A DNA stretch of 33,326 bases from Acidobacteriaceae bacterium (GCA_003160215.1 PLQW01000114.1:1-33326); one strand, 5' to 3'. Positions 15,439 to 24,883 are shown, numbered from the stretch's first letter. The notes: generated from the sequence alone by a model not told the origin. Program-made: numbers and translations.

Positions 15439-16809
15439 CTAGACCTCTTCCGACATGTCGAGCAGACTCATCGGAATCGGAATGCCCGAGGCTTTTAGTT
15501 TCTCTGCAAACTTGGGAACGATACCTGTGGCGTAGAACCTGCCGAGCACTTTGCCGTTAGGTCCCACTCCTCGCTTTTCGAATAAGAAAATGTCCTGCAT
15601 GCTGACCATGTCGCCGCTGCTGCCAGTGATTTCGGTGACATGAGTGATCCGGCGCGAGCCATCGCTCAGGCGAGATATTTGGACGATGAGTTGAATCGCG
15701 GCGGCGATCTGCTGGCGCACCGCCTTCTCGGGAAGGTTAAGATTGGCCATCATGCACATGGTTTCGATACGAGATAGCGCATCGCGCGGGCTATTGGCGT
15801 GAATGGTGGTCACCGATCCGTCATGGCCGGTGTTCATGGCCTGCAACATGTCGAGCGCCTCTTCGCCGCGTACCTCGCCCACAACAATGCGATCGGGCCG
15901 CATGCGCAGAGCGTTGATGACCAACTCGCGCTGCCGGACCCCTCCTTTGCCTTCCACATTCGGCGGCCGGCACTCCAAACGCACCACATGCGCTTGCTTC
16001 AACTGCAGCTCAGCCGAATCCTCAATGGTGACAATTCGTTCTCTTTCCGAAATGAACCCGGAGAGAACGTTGAGCAGTGTCGTTTTACCGGAGCCGGTGC
16101 CTCCCGAGATGACGATGTTGAGCCGGGCTTTAACCGCCTTCTGCAAAATGTCCAGCATCTGCGGCGTGTATTCCCCGTAGCTCAGAAGGTCGTCCGCGGT
16201 TAAGGGCGTGGTGCCAAAACGGCGGATGGAGAGGATAGGCCCGTCAACCGCAAGCGGAGGAATGATTATGTTCACGCGCGAGCCGTCCGCCAGCCTGGCA
16301 TCTACCATGGGCGCCGATTCATCGACTCGCCGGCCAACACTGGACACGATCTTGTCGATAATGTGCATCAGGTGAGTGTTGTCCTTGAAGGAGACGTTCG
16401 TCTTCTCCAGAACTCCTCCGCGCTCGACATAGACTGACTCGTAGGTATTCACCAGGATGTCGTTGACAGTGGGATCCTGCAGCAGCGGTTCCAGCGGCCC
16501 CAACCCGAATACTTCGTCCAGTACCTCGTTCGCGAGGCGTTCGCGTTCGCTTGCGCTGAAAGGAACGCCCTGTTCACTCACCAACTGAAGGATAAGCGTG
16601 AGCAGGGTCTGGCGGGCCCGGGTGTCCTCCATGAACAGTAACTTCTCGAGATCGACTTTCTTGATCAGCTCGTGATGGACAGCAGACTTCACCTCCTGCT
16701 GCGCCCGGCCCAGCAAGGGCTTGGGAGAATGATCCAGCACGCTGCTCAATCGACTGGTAGTGGATGACGGCATTGAAACCATATCAGCCAAGCATCCTCC
16801 GTGTTCCAC
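15439..16809 (-). CDS. cpaF: Tad pilus assembly ATPase CpaF/TadA
   Basis: This is a secretion ATPase of the VirB11/CpaF class, 456 residues from the GTG at 16809; an ATG at 16782 (residue 10) is a likely alternative start. The N-terminal domain holds [19 protein letters not shown] (about 162-180). Walker A is GGTGSGKTT (236-244), the Asp box IEDSAELQL (262-270), Walker [20 protein letters not shown] (302-320), and the His box [14 protein letters not shown] (327-340). All catalytic parts are intact. It powers polymerisation of Flp pilin with TadB/TadC. It lies 20 bp after cpaE and 15 bp before a 30-aa micropeptide gene. Confidence 0.95.
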   Translation of the reverse strand: MEHGGCLADMVSMPSSTTSRLSSVLDHSPKPLLGRAQQEVKSAVHHELIKKVDLEKLLFMEDTRARQTLLTLILQLVSEQGVPFSASERERLANEVLDEVFGLGPLEPLLQDPTVNDILVNTYESVYVERGGVLEKTNVSFKDNTHLMHIIDKIVSSVGRRVDESAPMVDARLADGSRVNIIIPPLAVDGPILSIRRFGTTPLTADDLLSYGEYTPQMLDILQKAVKARLNIVISGGTGSGKTTLLNVLSGFISERERIVTIEDSAELQLKQAHVVRLECRPPNVEGKGGVRQRELVINALRMRPDRIVVGEVRGEEALDMLQAMNTGHDGSVTTIHANSPRDALSRIETMCMMANLNLPEKAVRQQIAAAIQLIVQISRLSDGSRRITHVTEITGSSGDMVSMQDIFLFEKRGVGPNGKVLGRFYATGIVPKFAEKLKASGIPIPMSLLDMSEEV

Positions 16810-16829
16810 TGAAAATGGCCGGATTCATA

Positions 16830-18050
16830 TCACCTCCATAGCGAAAATCTGCGCTTCGGCTCCTCCGGGACCATCTCCGGCGTCACGGGGAGTAAGCTGG
16901 CGGCCCATTTCTTCATCTGAAGTGCAAATTCCGTTCTGCGGTCTGGCGAAACGGGCGTGCCGGTGTTCATGGCACGCATCACTTCAGTAGGATTGTTGGG
17001 CACCGTAATCGAGACTGGCTGCCGGATCGCTTTTTCGATCTGCTCCAACGTCACCGCACAGTCGGAGCTGTAGCGATTCACGACTACCCTCAGTTTTGAG
17101 GGCGGCACATTGCACTGCGACAGCCGGTCCACGTACTTCGATAAGTCCCGCAGTGCGGGGACATCGGGTGTTGCCACCAGGTACAATTCGTCACAGCAGT
17201 CGATAGTGGCAAGATTCACATCGCCGAGCCCGACAGGACAATCCACGATCACGTATTCGTAAACGTTTGCCAGGAATCGGATCGACCGCTCCGCCGCATC
17301 GAGCTGAACGGGAATGCTGCCGTTCAACATAGCGGGGCTGGCCAGCACATCCACCCCGCTGCCATGATGCGCAACAAAGCCCGCCAAGAGCGTTTGGTCG
17401 AGACGCGCGACGTTGCGCACCAGCTCGTAAAAATCATAGGAAGGCGTATCCTGCCCGAGATACAGCGCCACATGTCCCAGGTGCCGGTGCTGGTCCACAA
17501 TCAGCGCTTTTTTGCCGTAGAGACGCGCTAGATATGAGCCAAGATGGACCGCGAGCGTCGTGGCTCCCGCTCCTCCCCGGCACCCCAAAAACACCAGAAT
17601 TTTGCCTGATGTCTTTACCTCGCGGACGCCCTGAATCCGTCCACATAACCTGTTCAACGACTCGCAGACCTGTCCGACTGACAATGGCTTGGCGAGATAT
17701 TCGCCACATCCCGCTCGCATCGCTTCCACAATCAGGGTCGAATCGGACTGCTCCGACAATGCAATCAGGGTCGTCCGTCCGCGGAGCATCAATTGGATCG
17801 AGTTCGCGGCCTGGACCGCGAGCTTGCGGTCCTTGTCGAAATCGATCACACACACCGGAACCTGTGCATTTTGTAATTTCAGCAAAGGCTGCAGTTCGCC
17901 TTCCTGAAGCGAATATCCTTGTAGCTCCCCCACAAATGTTCCGTGCTCCCGCAAAGTGGCGGCCTTCACCTTCTCTGCCGTCTCGTGACCGACACAGATG
18001 GTGATCACCCGGAGGCCGCTCTGACCGTTGTTCGAGGCTTCAGACTTCAA
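16830..18050 (-). CDS. cpaE: Tad pilus localisation ATPase CpaE/TadZ
   Basis: This 406-residue protein starts at a TTG behind GGGAG. Residues 14-135 form an atypical receiver domain (VPVCVIDFDKD, LIALSEQSD, AGCGEYLAKPLSVGQV), and residues 150-390 a ParA/MinD-type ATPase. The P-loop reads CRGGAGATT (157-165): the lysines of the deviant Walker A (KGGxGKT) are replaced by Arg and Ala, as often seen in TadZ-type proteins, so ATP hydrolysis may be weak. DCPVGLGDVNL marks the Walker B region. CpaE/TadZ places the pilus machine in the cell. It lies between the secretin and cpaF genes. Confidence 0.9.
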   Translation of the reverse strand: MKSEASNNGQSGLRVITICVGHETAEKVKAATLREHGTFVGELQGYSLQEGELQPLLKLQNAQVPVCVIDFDKDRKLAVQAANSIQLMLRGRTTLIALSEQSDSTLIVEAMRAGCGEYLAKPLSVGQVCESLNRLCGRIQGVREVKTSGKILVFLGCRGGAGATTLAVHLGSYLARLYGKKALIVDQHRHLGHVALYLGQDTPSYDFYELVRNVARLDQTLLAGFVAHHGSGVDVLASPAMLNGSIPVQLDAAERSIRFLANVYEYVIVDCPVGLGDVNLATIDCCDELYLVATPDVPALRDLSKYVDRLSQCNVPPSKLRVVVNRYSSDCAVTLEQIEKAIRQPVSITVPNNPTEVMRAMNTGTPVSPDRRTEFALQMKKWAASLLPVTPEMVPEEPKRRFSLWR

Positions 18051-18080
18051 GACCTGCTCCCGGTTCTCTGCAAAGGCGCC

Positions 18081-19628
18081 TTACGGTTGTTGGTTGTAAC
18101 TCTTGGGCAGACCCTTATCGAAGGTCCCCAACTGACCGGGTGGGGTAACCCACTTCGGATTGGCCGGCGGCGCTTGGTCGCTGGTCAGCGGATCGACGAT
18201 CGTGGGAGTCACAACCACAACTAACTCCATCACGGAATGGTTCAGGCTTTTGGAGCGAAAGAGCTGTCCCAGGATCGGTATGTCGCCGATCCCCGGCATC
18301 TTGTTTAGACTGTCAGTCGTGCGATGGTCGAGGATCCCTGAAATGCCAAAGGTTTGGCCGTCTCTAAGCTCGACCTCAGTCTCCGCCTTGCGTGTGGACA
18401 GTGACGGTATGGTATATCCCGCGATCACGACGACATTGCTGTAGTCCAATGCGCTAACCTCGGGCATCACCTTGAGGCGTATGGTTCCATCCGGATTGAC
18501 ATACGGCGTGAACTCCAGCTTCACACCGAACTGGCGAAACTGAATCGTCACCGTAGCCGTCCCGCCGGCGCTGCCAGGTTGCACGACGGGGAAAGGAAAC
18601 TCGCCGCCCGCAAGAAACTTTGCCGTCTGCCCGTCGATCGTCATCAGTGTGGGTTCGGCGAGTATCTCCAGGACTCCCTTGCTCTGTAGGTCTTTCAGAC
18701 TTGCTCCAACTCCATTCTTAAGATTGAAGTAGAAGAGGTTCAGAAAGTCCGATACCTGAACGCTGTTACTGCTGTTGTTGGTTTGAAATGCTGGAGCGCT
18801 AAACTGCTGCGTGCTTCCCGATCCAATGTTCTGGCTATTGAGCCCGAAGAGGTTGATACCGAAAGCATCCAGCTTGGAGCGGTCCAGTTCGGCAAACCTG
18901 ACCTTTAGTTGAACCTGAGGCCGGTGTCGTGGATCAACCACCAGCGAGTTAACGATCTCCTTCGAGTAAACGCCGGCCAGTCTGGCGGCAATATCCGCCT
19001 CGGTGTCACTTCCCACCACTCCTGAGAGAAAGAGTTTTCCTTCTTTTACCTCGACGCTAATTTGATCTACTGGGAGAGCCTGGAACAGCGATTCTCGGAG
19101 GCCGCCAACATCCACATCTGCCAGGACGGTGAGGACCGTGGAAGTGCCGTGTTCATCCCAAAGAACAACGCTGCTGGTGCCGGTAGCCTTGGCCGTGATC
19201 ACTAGATCCTTGGGGCTGGGAGTCATCGAGTCTATGACGGCAGGGTTACTGATGTATACCCGGCGCAAGCGCTCTGGCGTGTTTATGAAGACGGAGCGTC
19301 CGACGATGACATGCAAGGTTTGGACATTATCGTCTGGGCTCTTCGCGCTGTCCGGGACGACTGGTGGCACAGTCGCCGCGGAGGGGACCCGTGCCTCCTT
19401 ATGGGGATAGATCGCGTGAGCCTCAGGCTGCGCCGGCAGCGGAGAGCTTTGCGGATTTCCAGTTTGGGGCGCTTCCGGCGGGTTCACCGCGGGTGCCGTC
19501 GTCTGCTCTGGTGGAGTCGGCGGCGAAGTGGGAGACGAAGTCTGCCCCACCAACATACCCGCTAACAACATTAGGGGTATTGCGATGGCCAGAGTTCGTG
19601 CCCGATGATGTGTCGTTCGCATGTCCAT
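18081..19628 (-). CDS. cpaC: Tad pilus outer-membrane secretin CpaC/RcpA
   Basis: I prefer the ATG at 19628 (GAGTGA 4 nt upstream); an in-frame TTG at 19640 overlaps cpaB. A signal peptide (RTLAIAIPLMLLAGMLVGQT) leads to a Pro/Thr-rich linker (about 30-100). Next is the pilus N-domain (GRSVFINTPERLRRVYISNP ... LWDEHGTSTVLTVLADVDV), a BON-like segment (VEVKEGKLFLSGVVGSDTEA) and the secretin barrel domain. The barrel has QLKVRFAELDRSKLDAFGIN, LAEPTLMTIDGQTAKFLAGG and, near the end, PGIGDIPILGQLFRS. It forms the outer-membrane channel of the Flp pilus, consistent with a diderm cell. Confidence 0.93.
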   Translation of the reverse strand: MDMRTTHHRARTLAIAIPLMLLAGMLVGQTSSPTSPPTPPEQTTAPAVNPPEAPQTGNPQSSPLPAQPEAHAIYPHKEARVPSAATVPPVVPDSAKSPDDNVQTLHVIVGRSVFINTPERLRRVYISNPAVIDSMTPSPKDLVITAKATGTSSVVLWDEHGTSTVLTVLADVDVGGLRESLFQALPVDQISVEVKEGKLFLSGVVGSDTEADIAARLAGVYSKEIVNSLVVDPRHRPQVQLKVRFAELDRSKLDAFGINLFGLNSQNIGSGSTQQFSAPAFQTNNSSNSVQVSDFLNLFYFNLKNGVGASLKDLQSKGVLEILAEPTLMTIDGQTAKFLAGGEFPFPVVQPGSAGGTATVTIQFRQFGVKLEFTPYVNPDGTIRLKVMPEVSALDYSNVVVIAGYTIPSLSTRKAETEVELRDGQTFGISGILDHRTTDSLNKMPGIGDIPILGQLFRSKSLNHSVMELVVVVTPTIVDPLTSDQAPPANPKWVTPPGQLGTFDKGLPKSYNQQP

Positions 19629-19632
19629 GATG

Positions 19633-20445
19633 TCACTCAAACTGGGTCGTCACATGCTTGTCGCCCATGATGGTCTCCACCACATAAGGCTCCTTGGCCT
19701 TGGTGCGAGGAGCCGCATGGGATGGGGAAGCTATGTGGGTTGGATCCACGCCCGAAGAGAGCCCAGCAATTTGCATAGGTACGGCCTTGATCTGTCCCCG
19801 GTCGGCGCCGTTGCGCAAAACAAACTCGATGCTTCCCTGGGTAGTTGCCAGCACCAGCCTCTGGGCATCCGGTGGAGAGAGCAGCAGGGTGACCACGTTG
19901 ACAGTTTGCGGTTTCCCCTGAGGATCGGGCTCAATGTTCTGTCCTGCCGTCAATACCTCGACGTCCTGCAAAACAATCTGGGTCGAGGGAACAGGAACTT
20001 TGTCCGAACGCAGCGTCACCAGCACATCCACGTGCGATCCTGGGAACAGGAACCCGGCCACGCCCACAACTTCATCGGAGCGCACCGACACGGCGCGCAT
20101 GCCTTCGGGAATCTTCACCGTCAGTCCGATGCCGGAGCCGAGAGCGGCGAGCTGCATCGTGAGAATCGGTTGTCCACTGGTCACGGGATAGATTGCGGAC
20201 CGTCCAACCGCGTCCTCAATCTTTGTGAAGGCGCCTTGCAGCGGGATCGTGGTTGGCCAGTCAACCATGACCAGGCTTTCCGCCTTCAGCACCTCGCCGG
20301 ACTGAATGGGGTGGGCTGCTGCAACATATTTTTGTGTCTGAGGCCCCATGGTGCGGCTTCCCAGCTTGCGGTTGAGAAAGAATGTCACCGCGCCGGACAG
20401 AAGCAAGGCAACCACGAGCGCAAGGACAAGACGGCGTGGGTTCAT
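19633..20445 (-). CDS. cpaB: Flp pilus assembly protein CpaB/RcpC
   Basis: The protein has 270 residues. A single N-terminal membrane anchor (LVLALVVALLLSGAVTFFL) is followed by an SAF domain (VAAAHPIQSGEVLKAESLV ... VGRSAIYPVTSGQPILTMQL) and an RcpC domain (EGMRAVSVRSDEVVGVAGFL, FPGSHVDVLVTL). This is the standard CpaB layout; the SAF domain suggests carbohydrate or peptidoglycan contact in the periplasm, and the protein helps gate the secretin. The Shine-Dalgarno before the ATG is weak, so coupling to the tadV stop 4 nt upstream is likely. The polar C-terminal tail is longer than the core needs. Confidence 0.92.
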   Translation of the reverse strand: MNPRRLVLALVVALLLSGAVTFFLNRKLGSRTMGPQTQKYVAAAHPIQSGEVLKAESLVMVDWPTTIPLQGAFTKIEDAVGRSAIYPVTSGQPILTMQLAALGSGIGLTVKIPEGMRAVSVRSDEVVGVAGFLFPGSHVDVLVTLRSDKVPVPSTQIVLQDVEVLTAGQNIEPDPQGKPQTVNVVTLLLSPPDAQRLVLATTQGSIEFVLRNGADRGQIKAVPMQIAGLSSGVDPTHIASPSHAAPRTKAKEPYVVETIMGDKHVTTQFE

Positions 20446-20449
20446 GTTT

Positions 20450-20983
20450 TCATCTCAGCAGTACGCTACAGAAGGAGATCCCTGTGCCCGCAGCTATGGC
20501 GATTCCATACGGCAGGCGCAGCCTCTCCGCGTTAGTGACGTTAAGGTCCGAATGCGGCCGCAAACCGCTAGTCCCGTGATGCATCACGAGCACTCCGATA
20601 TTGGCCAAGGTGTCCTTTAGACGATGCCGGGAAACGGCGAGAATTATGGCGAACACTCCCCCCATCAATGCGGTTGCGATCAGGATTTCGGCGACGTAGG
20701 TGAGACCGGCAACGCAACCAACTGCAGTCATGAGTTTCACGTCACCAGCGCCCATTCCGCCGGCCAGATAAAACACTAGAAACGCGCCTCCAGCCAGCAC
20801 CCCGGCAAGAGCTGCCGTGGCCATGGAACGCCAGCCGCCCAGTACCAGGTGAAGGACTAGTCCGGCCAGGAGGGAAGGTCCGGTAAGCCAGTTGGGGATT
20901 CGGCGGGTGCGGACATCGAAAAACGCGCCTCCGCCGGCGCAGACCAGCGACATTCCGACAAACGTGGCATTAAGCTCAAGCAC
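20450..20983 (-). CDS. tadV: Prepilin peptidase TadV/CpaA (A24 family)
   Basis: I place the start at the GTG at 20983 (AGAGG 6-7 nt upstream), giving 177 residues as usual for TadV; the frame is open further to 21145, but the extra 54 residues are basic and unlike the family. Catalytic aspartates are Asp23 in FFDVRTRRIPNW and Asp81 in GMGAGDVKLM (the GxGD motif), amid six membrane helices. It cleaves Flp and TadE-type prepilins after the glycine of their leaders. It is the first intact gene of the minus-strand Tad operon. Confidence 0.9.
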   Translation of the reverse strand: MLELNATFVGMSLVCAGGGAFFDVRTRRIPNWLTGPSLLAGLVLHLVLGGWRSMATAALAGVLAGGAFLVFYLAGGMGAGDVKLMTAVGCVAGLTYVAEILIATALMGGVFAIILAVSRHRLKDTLANIGVLVMHHGTSGLRPHSDLNVTNAERLRLPYGIAIAAGTGISFCSVLLR

Positions 20984-21119
20984 TGAAAGCCTCTGTTGGC
21001 GTCTTGCCGGAGTTCGAACATGTGGCCGGCGGGTACTATCAACTGCCTGCGAACTCCCTGTTGGCCAACCGTGCGGCAAGACAGCCGTAAAAAGTATTAT
21101 TGCGAGCGAGTTCTTCGCT

Positions 21120-21248
21120 TTAGATCGTTGTAGCTTGCTGGTCAACCATCCCTATCCACAAAGAACCCGGTTGTGCGGACAGTGTAGAGTCGATCAGGTC
21201 CTGACCGGACTGGTCGCGAAGCAGGTTTTTCAAGGCGATGTAGTTCAT
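21120..21248 (-). pseudogene. Truncated third Flp prepilin
   Basis: An ATG at 21248 with a good Shine-Dalgarno (GGAGG) opens MNYIALKNLLRDQSGQDLID, matching the leader and cleavage site of the two intact pilins. The sequence then departs into STLSAQPGSLWIGMVDQQ and ends at TAA, losing the EYALVAALI helix. With 42 residues and no helix it cannot be a pilin. It sits immediately upstream of tadV on the same strand, so it was probably once the first gene of the operon. Confidence 0.8.
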
Positions 21249-21438
21249 CGCAATTTCCTCCATATAGCGTTGCCGCAACTCAAGTCTTGTGGCGGCCAAG
21301 CAAAACGAGGATAGCCTTGCGATCATTTCTGCTATTCCACGATCTTGCGTGCGCTTGCAGAAATCGTGCATTAACTCCCCTGGACGTGTTGCAACCACTC
21401 TCGCTTGTGCTAGGGTGTGCCCGAGTGAGACTCAACGT

Positions 21439-22965
21439 ATGTCATCATCGTCGATCAATGAAGTGTTGACCGGTAGCCCTGTTGCCGAGCCCATAACCTG
21501 TAATCCTGCAACCCAGCTCGACCGCTTGTGGAGAACCATCTTTGGCTTTCCCGCCCTGCTTGGCGTGCTATTGGCTGGAACCGTTTATGTGTTCGCCAAT
21601 CGCAGCATCGCCGACCCCGATATCTGGTGGCACCTGCGCAATGCCGAGTTTCTTGTACAGCACGGCTCCATGATTCGCCATGACATGTACTCTTTCACCG
21701 CGAGTGGGGCGCCCTGGATCAATCATGAATGGCTTACCGAATTGCCGTACTACTTCGGCTGGCGGCTCATGGGAATACGCGGTCTTTACCTTGTCCTGCT
21801 TTGCTCCGTCGAACTCATACTCATGGGCGTGTTCTATCTGGCCTATCGTGTTTCAGGCAACGTCAAGGCCGCATTCCTTGCTTCCTGGTTCGCCGTAATT
21901 CTGGCCACCATATCCTTCGGCCCTCGAACTTTACTGTTCGGCTGGATCTTTCTTGTAGTCGAGCTGCTCATCTTGCAGCAGTTCAAAGAGGGCAAAGATC
22001 GTACCTGGCTACTGCCGCCGCTCTTCTTATTGTGGGTGAACTCCCACGGGTCATGGCTGATCGGCCTGGTCTTCTTCTCGATTTTCGTCGGTTCGGGCCT
22101 GATTGAGGGCCAGTGGGGGCGCATCACGGCCACTCGTTGGACGCGCACACAACTGCTGAAACTGGGCACCATCCTCGCCCTCAGCGTGCTAGCGCTCTTT
22201 GTTAATCCATACACCTACCATCTGGTTTTTTACCCGTTCGATCTGGCCTTCCAGCAGAAGCTGAACGTCAGCCACGTGATCGAGTGGCAGAGTTTGGATT
22301 TCCACGCCGTGCGCGGCAAGATCGTTTTCGGAATGCTGGCGGCGACTATCCTTCTTGCCCTCGCGCGGAAGCGGCAGTGGCGTCTTCATGAGGTAGGTTT
22401 CCTGCTCTTCGGTTTTTATGCCACTTTGACATACAGCCGTTTCATGTTCCTTGCCGCAATTGTTCTCACTCCATTGCTGGCAGTGGAAATGGATTTCTTG
22501 CCTGCCTATCGGCGAGAAATTGACCGGCCGCTGTTGAATGCCGCGATCATCGCGTGTCTTGTGGCGGGATGTGTCTGGGGCTTTCCTTCACCGAAATACT
22601 TGATGGAGAATACGGTCAAGGATTATCCGGTGAAGGCCCTGCCGTACTTACAGCAGTTTGCTCCGACCGGCCGGGTATTTAACGATTATCTGTGGGGAGG
22701 CTATCTCATCTGGAATGCTCGCCAGATCCCCGTGTTTGTGGACTCACGCGTCGACATCTTCGACCATCGCGGCATCTTCGGCGACTATCTGGATGCGATG
22801 GGGATCAAGCGACCGATGGAGGTGCTCGATAAGTATCACATCAAATATGTGCTCTACGGAAAGGACAAGCCCCTCGCATATCTGCTCCTGCACAGTCCAG
22901 GATGGAAAGTCACATACGACGACGAAACGACCGTATTGTTTGAGAGAATTGGGAATGTCCCCTAG
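21439..22965 (+). CDS. Polytopic membrane glycosyltransferase-like protein (GT-C fold)
   Basis: I start at the ATG at 21439 (508 aa); the frame extends upstream, but those residues are basic and unlikely to be coding. After the first membrane helix comes NRSIADPDIWWHLRNAEFLV, then DMYSFTASGAPWINHEWLTE, a motif set I associate with a large family of acidobacterial GT-C-like proteins; the acidic Asp-Pro-Asp would bind the lipid-linked donor. About nine further helices follow. A soluble C-terminal domain has RVFNDYLWGGYLIWNARQIP and FVDSRVDIFDHRGIFGDYLD. It is divergent from tadV across the decayed pilin. Sugar and acceptor are unknown. Confidence 0.72.
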   Translation: MSSSSINEVLTGSPVAEPITCNPATQLDRLWRTIFGFPALLGVLLAGTVYVFANRSIADPDIWWHLRNAEFLVQHGSMIRHDMYSFTASGAPWINHEWLTELPYYFGWRLMGIRGLYLVLLCSVELILMGVFYLAYRVSGNVKAAFLASWFAVILATISFGPRTLLFGWIFLVVELLILQQFKEGKDRTWLLPPLFLLWVNSHGSWLIGLVFFSIFVGSGLIEGQWGRITATRWTRTQLLKLGTILALSVLALFVNPYTYHLVFYPFDLAFQQKLNVSHVIEWQSLDFHAVRGKIVFGMLAATILLALARKRQWRLHEVGFLLFGFYATLTYSRFMFLAAIVLTPLLAVEMDFLPAYRREIDRPLLNAAIIACLVAGCVWGFPSPKYLMENTVKDYPVKALPYLQQFAPTGRVFNDYLWGGYLIWNARQIPVFVDSRVDIFDHRGIFGDYLDAMGIKRPMEVLDKYHIKYVLYGKDKPLAYLLLHSPGWKVTYDDETTVLFERIGNVP

Positions 22966-23448
22966 GCGACCAAAGGCTCAAGGATCATCCAATTGCAGGC
23001 AGGCAGCGGCTGGAAATGGTTCGAGCCTCATGAAAGACCTCGGTCGGTCGGCAATGTTACTTTTTGGCGGTAGACCACCGGAAAGGTTACTACAGTATTA
23101 CTTTAGTTCTTTGATACACACAAAGTGGTATAGCAATCACGGAAAAAGTAATTACAGTAATTCCATCTACGTCACTATGCGCCACTGAGTAAGCCTAGAT
23201 GACGTACCCAGGTTCGGACTTGCCACAATGACAAATGTCCCAGTTGTCATAGATTACTGAATTGTTTTCACGAAAGACAACCTGCCCCGACAGCCAGCGT
23301 GGATACCGGCCTGAAAGTTGATTGGCATAGATTCTTTACTCGCCGATTGAGTCGCGCGTAAAGAAGCCAAGAACAATTTAGATAGGCGCGCACATTTCAG
23401 TTTTTGGCCGGCCAAATAAGATCGCCCATGTAGGTATACGGAGGGGCT
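22966..23448. other. Non-coding region upstream of the AraC-type gene
   Basis: No gene is supported. It is more AT-rich than its neighbours and holds several dyads: AATTACAGTAATT (23150-23162, perfect), a degenerate copy around TACAGTA at 23091-23097 (62 bp away), and ATGACAA/TTGTCAT (23228-23250). These look like a promoter and operator region for the AraC-type gene. Confidence 0.5.
23228..23250. promoter_or_regulatory. Inverted repeat ATGACAA-N9-TTGTCAT
   Basis: ATGACAA (23228-23234) and TTGTCAT (23244-23250) are perfectly complementary with a 9-nt spacer, a size and symmetry common for dimeric regulators. It lies about 200 bp upstream of the AraC-family start. Which protein binds is unknown; AraC proteins usually prefer direct repeats. 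Confidence 0.4.
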
Positions 23449-24402
23449 ATGGCGACTGGAAGAATAAGCATCTATGACCGTGTGGCCCAATGCTCTACGC
23501 CACTGATAGTATCCGCCGAACCGCAACTGGACTCCACCAAGTCGCCCTGGATCGGCATCAAGCTCGAGCACTATAGAATAGGTGCCTCGGATCGTCCTGA
23601 CGCTACCATGAGCGGCTATTTGGCAGCCGTCTGCTTATGCGGATCCTACGAAACAGAATACGCACCAGGCTTCGGACAGAAGGGTTTCAGTGTTGTGTAC
23701 CGGCCAGGGACCCTGTTTCTGACTGGCCCGGGCGACATGCCCGCTCGCCATTCGACGGGGGAGATCGAGTTTTTGGCATTGGAAATAGCGCCGAAGTTCG
23801 TCTTATGGGCTGCCGACGAACTGGTCACTAGCGGACCTTTCGAGATCCAGCGACTATGGGCAGCCAAAGACGACCAGCTTCGCTACATCATGCTGACCTT
23901 GTACAACGAACTCCTCGCCAACTGTCCTTCCGGCAAGTTGTTCGGTGAGTACATGGGGCTTTCTTTTGCTACCGCCTTAGTTACCAGCCACTCGTCGGCG
24001 CGGGCGCGACTGACTGACTATCGAGGCGGTCTCTCGCCCTACAAGTTGAGGCAGGTAATTGCATTCATCAACGATAATCTCTCGTCCAACGTGTCTTTGG
24101 CGGAGATGGCCAACCTGCTGCAAATGGGGCCCTGCCATTTCGCGCGCGCCTTTAAGGAATCCACAGGATTGTCCCCCCACCAGTACGTGCTTCGTCGGCG
24201 AGTCGAACGGGCGTTGCAAATGCTGAAGGAAACATCCACAAACCTGGTGGACATCGCTTACGACCTTGGATTCTCCAGCCAAGGGCATTTCACCACCGTA
24301 TTCAGCAAAATTGTGGGCGTTTCACCGAGTAGCTATCGGGAGCAAGTGCATCCCTTAAGGATGAGACTTTGCTATAGCACAACCGACTCTGCCGACGAAT
24401 GA
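23449..24402 (+). CDS. AraC-family transcriptional regulator
   Basis: This 317-residue protein has an excellent ribosome binding site (GGAGGGGCT). The C-terminal third is the AraC double helix-turn-helix: KLRQVIAFINDNLSSNVSLA, MANLLQMGPCHFARAFKEST, then GLSPHQYVLRRRVERALQML and IAYDLGFSSQGHFTTVFSKI, ending VGVSPSSYRE. The N-terminal 200 residues form a cupin-like sensing domain of the type found in regulators without a known ligand. It lies between a glycosyltransferase and the tadE/F/G genes, all on the same strand, so it may regulate the minor pilin cluster; this is positional inference. Confidence 0.9.
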   Translation: MATGRISIYDRVAQCSTPLIVSAEPQLDSTKSPWIGIKLEHYRIGASDRPDATMSGYLAAVCLCGSYETEYAPGFGQKGFSVVYRPGTLFLTGPGDMPARHSTGEIEFLALEIAPKFVLWAADELVTSGPFEIQRLWAAKDDQLRYIMLTLYNELLANCPSGKLFGEYMGLSFATALVTSHSSARARLTDYRGGLSPYKLRQVIAFINDNLSSNVSLAEMANLLQMGPCHFARAFKESTGLSPHQYVLRRRVERALQMLKETSTNLVDIAYDLGFSSQGHFTTVFSKIVGVSPSSYREQVHPLRMRLCYSTTDSADE

Positions 24403-24679
24403 TTCCATTGCGCAACACTAGGCATGACGCCAGCCGTATCGTGGTTGACGCGCAATCGTTTTTATCCCCTGCCACCTCCCGGCCAAACGAAGGTAGTCCG
24501 TTCGATCAATGAAGTGAATCAACTGCAAGAATCTGAAAGTCGCGCACCGATTCTGAAAGATGAAGAGCGATTCAAACGGTAGACTAGGGCGTTAAGAAAG
24601 GAACGCCCGCGGGCAGGTGCCTCCAGCCTCTTATGGTAGAGCGGCGGCGCTCGGGCAGGATTGAAAGAGAGGTAACACA

Positions 24680-24883
24680 ATGGAGGCTGCAGACATACCT
24701 CACATTGCTGATGAGAACTTGCTGAAAAGATTGACCCTCGATTTCACGGCGATTCTGATCGGCTACAACATTCCCCGTGAAGCAGCGCGTCTTGTAGCGG
24801 CACAAGCAATCAAACCGGTGCGAGAGCACTTTTCCGCAAGTGGCTCGGTTCTGCGCCTGACGCGATTTAGCAAGATGTGGTAG
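24680..24883 (+). CDS. Small hypothetical protein (67 aa)
   Basis: The ATG at 24680 is preceded by AGAGAGG with suitable spacing. The protein (MEAADIPHIADENLLKRLTL, then DFTAILIGYNIPREAARLVA) is amphipathic and soluble, with a basic C-terminal stretch (GSVLRLTRFSKMW). I recognise no family. It stands alone between the AraC-type regulator and the tadE-type gene. Confidence 0.55.
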   Translation: MEAADIPHIADENLLKRLTLDFTAILIGYNIPREAARLVAAQAIKPVREHFSASGSVLRLTRFSKMW

